Positions 40,918 to 43,351 of a DNA stretch of 43,351 nucleotides are shown here, piece by piece. The translations under genes were made by a program, and so were the position numbers. The number at the start of each line of letters is the position of its first letter. Position 1 is the first letter of the stretch. The notes beneath the pieces are model-generated. The model searched no databases. It was not told where the DNA came from and saw nothing but the letters and a program-made list of their open reading frames with translations. The DNA is taken from assembly GCA_943350175.1 (NCBI GenBank), contig CALQZX010000008.1, forward strand, positions 1 to 43,351. Direction: 5' to 3'. This stretch comes from Parcubacteria group bacterium (GTDB lineage: Bacteria; Patescibacteriota; Microgenomatia; UBA1400; PJMF01).

Positions 40918-41984
40918 ATAAAAACCAAGTCGGCATTGTCGCTTATGGCGCTGCTATTCCAAAACAAAAAGTTTTAACCAGCACGATTGCTCAAAGCCAG
41001 GGCAAAGATGCTAGCCTGATGAAATCGCTGGGAGTTTTGTCAAAAACTATTCCAAGTATAGATGAAGATTCAATCACCCTTTCAACGGCAGCTGGCAAAA
41101 TTGCTTTAGATAGATTTTTAGCTAATGGGGGCAAGACTGAAGATATTGGTACTCTTTTTATTGGTAGCGAAAGCCATCCCTACGCCGTCAAACCATCAGG
41201 CACGATAGTCAAAGAAGCCTTGGGCTTGAGTAATTATTTAAGCATGGCTGATTTGCAATTTGCCTGCAAAGCAGGTTCACAGTCTTTGCAGATTGCTGCG
41301 GCTTACGTGCAAGCTAATATGGCAAAAAATGCGATGGCAATTGGCGCTGACACAGCCCAAGCCCGTCCTGGAGATGCATTGGAATATACAGCGGCGGCAG
41401 GCGCCGCCGCCTTCATCCTCGGCAACGAGAGTAATGGTGATCAATTAATTGCTCGTTTATTGGCCACTAAGTCAGTTGCCACAGATACGCCAGATTTTTG
41501 GCGCAAACCAAAAGAATCTTATCCACAACATTTTGGCAGGTTTACTGGTGAGCCGGCTTATTTCAAACATGTTTCTATGGCTAGTTTGGCTCTATTGGAA
41601 GAAACTGGTCTAAAACCAGAAGAAATAGATTTCTGTGTTTTTCATACTCCCAATGCCAAGTTTCCAGTAGCCATTGCCAAACAGCTTGGATTTACGGCAG
41701 AGCAATTGATGCCAGCTTTGGTAGTCAAAGAAATTGGCAACACTTATGCTGCCGCTTCTCTTTTGGCTTTGACTGCTGTTTTAGATGTCGCTCCAGCCAA
41801 TGCCAAAATTTTTGTTTGCTCATATGGTTCAGGCGCAGGAGCTGATGCTTTCTTATTTGAAACAACGCTAAATATAGAAAAACAAAGAGCTCGCTTCAAA
41901 AAAACTTTGGCGGAGCAAATTTCTGCCATGAAAACTATTGACTTACAGCAGTACCAAAAAATGAGGAGCAGTAATGAACATTAA
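40914..41984 (+). CDS. HMG-CoA synthase, archaeal type
   Basis: 356 residues, the short archaeal form (bacterial and eukaryotic enzymes are usually longer and more diverged). Start VGIVAYGAAIPKQ, acid region TLFIGSESHPYAVKPSG, catalytic Cys118 in LQFACKAGSQSLQ, His in FCVFHTPNAKFPVAIAKQLG and the end SYGSGAGADAFLFE. It condenses acetyl-CoA with acetoacetyl-CoA. In archaea it forms a complex with thiolase and a DUF35 protein, and the same genes follow here. Overlaps its neighbours by 4 and 11 nt. Confidence 0.93.
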   Translation: MNKNQVGIVAYGAAIPKQKVLTSTIAQSQGKDASLMKSLGVLSKTIPSIDEDSITLSTAAGKIALDRFLANGGKTEDIGTLFIGSESHPYAVKPSGTIVKEALGLSNYLSMADLQFACKAGSQSLQIAAAYVQANMAKNAMAIGADTAQARPGDALEYTAAAGAAAFILGNESNGDQLIARLLATKSVATDTPDFWRKPKESYPQHFGRFTGEPAYFKHVSMASLALLEETGLKPEEIDFCVFHTPNAKFPVAIAKQLGFTAEQLMPALVVKEIGNTYAAASLLALTAVLDVAPANAKIFVCSYGSGAGADAFLFETTLNIEKQRARFKKTLAEQISAMKTIDLQQYQKMRSSNEH

Positions 41985-43086
41985 AGTTATTGGCAACTAC
42001 GTTGGCAGGTTCGGTGAGCTTTGGGAACAAAGTCTGACTGATTTAATCAAAGAAGGTGTTGCTGGCGTTTTAGCTGATGCCCAAATCAAACCAGAATCAG
42101 TTGATGCAATTTTTGTCGCTAACAAGGCTTCTGGTAGCTTCAATCAACAGCGTCATTTGGGTGCTTTGGTCAGTGAACAGTTTGGCCATTTCCCACCAGC
42201 GATGCGCATTGAAGGTGCTTGCGCTTCGGGTGGTTTAGCGATTTTAGCGGCCCAGCAGGCTTTATTAAGCGGTACTTACAAGACTGTTCTGGTGCTCGGA
42301 GTAGAGAAAATGACCGATGTTTCAAGCTCTGAGACAGCAGCCATCTTGGCTACAGCAGCAAGTCGTGAAAAAGAATACGGCTCAACCTTTCCAGCTTTAT
42401 ATGCCATGCTGGCTAATTATCATATGAATCGTTATGGCACCACCCGTGAGCAATTATCTAGCGTAGTGGTAAAAAACCATCTCCATGCCTTTGACAATTC
42501 TAAAGCTCAATTCCACAAAAAATTTACTGTAGAGGAAGTTTCCAATTCAGTCTTAGTTTCTTCACCACTGCGTTTGCTCGATTGCTCACCAATCAGTGAT
42601 GGCGTGGCAGCTGTTATTTTAAGCAGCAAAGCTTCCTCAAGAAAAACTAGTATTCTTGGTTTTGGACATGGACAGGACACCCTGGCTTTAGCTGACCGTC
42701 AAGACCTTGGAAGTTTGATTGCGACACAAAAAGCAGCTAAGCAAGCCTTTAATCGTTCCTCTTTGAGTCAAAAAGATATCCAGGCAGCTGAGGTTCATGA
42801 TTGCTTTAGTATTGCGGAAATTTTAGCCGCTGAAGATCTAGGCTTTTTTGCCAAAGGTCAGGCGGCAACGGCAATCGCTAGCGGACAAGCAACTTATGGT
42901 GGCCAGTTGGTAATTAATCCATCGGGCGGCTTGAAAGCTTGTGGTCATCCAGTTGGCGCCACAGGAGTGAAGCAAATCGCTTTTCTTTCTTCATTAATTG
43001 AAGCGGGAAAATTTGATGTAGCTCTGGCTCACAATGTTGGCGGCAGTGGAGCCACAGCGGTAGTAAATATTCTTGGAAAATCTTAG
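41974..43086 (+). CDS. Acetyl-CoA C-acetyltransferase (thiolase), archaeal/SCP2 type
   Basis: 370 residues. The nucleophile is Cys83 in RIEGACASGGLAI; EVHDCFSIAEILAAEDLGF carries the family HDxF motif, and GGLKACGHPVGATG the second Cys and the His. This form is close to archaeal acetoacetyl-CoA thiolases. It makes acetoacetyl-CoA and hands it to HMG-CoA synthase, the gene it overlaps by 11 nt. Repeat copy D follows 2 nt after the stop. Confidence 0.93.
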   Translation: MNIKVIGNYVGRFGELWEQSLTDLIKEGVAGVLADAQIKPESVDAIFVANKASGSFNQQRHLGALVSEQFGHFPPAMRIEGACASGGLAILAAQQALLSGTYKTVLVLGVEKMTDVSSSETAAILATAASREKEYGSTFPALYAMLANYHMNRYGTTREQLSSVVVKNHLHAFDNSKAQFHKKFTVEEVSNSVLVSSPLRLLDCSPISDGVAAVILSSKASSRKTSILGFGHGQDTLALADRQDLGSLIATQKAAKQAFNRSSLSQKDIQAAEVHDCFSIAEILAAEDLGFFAKGQAATAIASGQATYGGQLVINPSGGLKACGHPVGATGVKQIAFLSSLIEAGKFDVALAHNVGGSGATAVVNILGKS

Positions 43087-43088
43087 TC

Positions 43089-43229
43089 CTTTAACATGAG
43101 ATGTGTTCGATTAAAATTGTTCGCTTCTTGAAGTTAACAATCTTTTTCTCACTCGGTGAGCTCGCTGTTTATCAACATAATCTTTATTTATGTTTATAAG
43201 TCAGCTCGCTCAATGATCTCATGTCAAAG
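43089..43229 (+). repeat. Variable-arm inverted-repeat element, copy D
   Basis: Arms 43089-43102 (CTTTAACATGAGAT) and 43216-43229 are complementary at 13 of 14 positions. The core (43103-43215, 113 nt) has the 39-nt block at 43134-43172 (33 of 39 identical to copy B) and ends CAGCTCGCTCAATG. A 7-bp direct repeat AGTCCTT lies at 43085-43091 and 43228-43234. It separates thiolase from the DUF35-like gene. Confidence 0.8.
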
Positions 43230-43272
43230 TCCTTAGATTTTCCTGATTTAATAAATAGGAAGTGAAAACATT

Positions 43273-43351
43273 ATGCAAATAACAGAATACTGGCGCTCCA
43301 ATCAATCTTGGTCTAAGAAATTAGGCAAAAAAGGTAAAGTTTTAGCTGTTT
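43273..43351 (+). CDS. DUF35-like acyl-CoA-associated protein, first 26 residues
   Basis: Open to the window end: MQITEYWRSNQSWSKKLGKK and six more residues. The YWR start and its place after thiolase match DUF35 (zinc ribbon plus OB fold) proteins that bridge archaeal thiolase and HMG-CoA synthase. Only the first residues are seen, so the call rests mainly on context. The upstream AGGAAGTG (about 10 nt before the ATG) is a possible ribosome binding site. Confidence 0.55.
   Translation, partial: MQITEYWRSNQSWSKKLGKKGKVLAV

Noticed and set aside
21318..43229. The four repeat elements as intrinsic terminators or a CRISPR array
   Set aside because: Two of them lie between divergent genes where no terminator is needed, the arms are too long and far apart, and the copies are kilobases apart with no spacer-repeat rhythm.
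21318..43229. The four repeat elements as IS-derived MITEs with shared terminal inverted repeats
   Set aside because: The arms do not match between copies, and no transposase gene is in the window.
1..43351. UGA recoded as glycine, as in some CPR lineages
   Set aside because: TGA ends several genes exactly at expected positions (DUF4012, HMG-CoA reductase, sigma factor), and the conserved enzymes need no read-through.
1..43351. tRNA, rRNA or other known RNA genes and riboswitches
   Set aside because: No cloverleaf-like or rRNA-like sequence was noticed in the gaps; I cannot run a covariance search, so small RNAs may be missed.

Overview
The window is low-GC bacterial DNA with short intergenic gaps and many overlapping genes. 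It best fits a member of the Candidate Phyla Radiation (Patescibacteria), possibly Microgenomates-like; that placement is inference from gene content. Pointers are a PrgI/VirB3-like plus VirB4 secretion module, a run of small VirB2-like two-helix proteins, a DUF4012 protein, a short ValS, an ATP-dependent DNA ligase and an archaeal-type mevalonate operon (HMG-CoA reductase, HMG-CoA synthase, thiolase, DUF35-like). TGA, TAG and TAA all act as stops, so the UGA=Gly code of some CPR lineages is not used.

Layout. 1-331 (minus): start of an unrecognised helical protein. 502-11289 (plus): type IV secretion block with a VirB6-like membrane protein carrying a LytM/M23-like C-terminus, a membrane-anchored protein, an AAA/DUF4143 ATPase with its own repeat-containing promoter, a PrgI-family protein, a VirB4-N-terminal-like protein with a long low-complexity tail, and VirB4. 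11290-17016: replication origin and the classic dnaA-oriC-dnaN-rpmH-rnpA-yidD-yidC-jag order, then RNase HI. The dnaA-dnaN gap (307 bp) is the only gene-free stretch over 300 bp and looks like a complete oriC with DnaA boxes and a DnaA-trio tract. 17057-25234: DUF4012 protein, ribosomal protein L25, a small membrane protein, ValS with a 54-residue ORF in front, then IPP isomerase and undecaprenyl-diphosphate synthase. 25262-28237 (minus): seven consecutive VirB2-like pilin paralogues; one has its own extended -10 promoter, strong Shine-Dalgarno and a terminator. 28480-30654: ECF-like sigma factor, two small membrane proteins and RecF. 30644-37708: NAD(P)H-hydrate dehydratase, Fic protein, DNA ligase, MurG-like glycosyltransferase, peptidyl-tRNA hydrolase and an MFS-like carrier. 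37705-43351: polyprenyl diphosphate synthase facing an alpha/beta hydrolase, then the mevalonate genes.

How the genes work together. The two T4SS blocks supply ATPase, inner-membrane channel, wall-opening domain and pilin subunits for one envelope-spanning apparatus; no coupling protein (VirD4) is in the window. Thiolase, HMG-CoA synthase and HMG-CoA reductase make mevalonate; IPP isomerase, the polyprenyl synthase and UppS use the resulting C5 units for longer prenyl chains and the undecaprenyl carrier.

Two genome-scale patterns stand out. First, four intergenic elements (about 21318-21492, 28281-28432, 35748-35909, 43089-43229) share a conserved core of 112-115 nt, but each is enclosed by long inverted-repeat arms complementary within a copy and unrelated between copies. 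I do not recognise this family. Second, many genes carry a TATAAT-like box 5-9 nt in front of the start codon, which implies widespread leaderless transcription, while a few genes (major pilin, L25, the 54-residue ORF) have ordinary leaders with a ribosome binding site.
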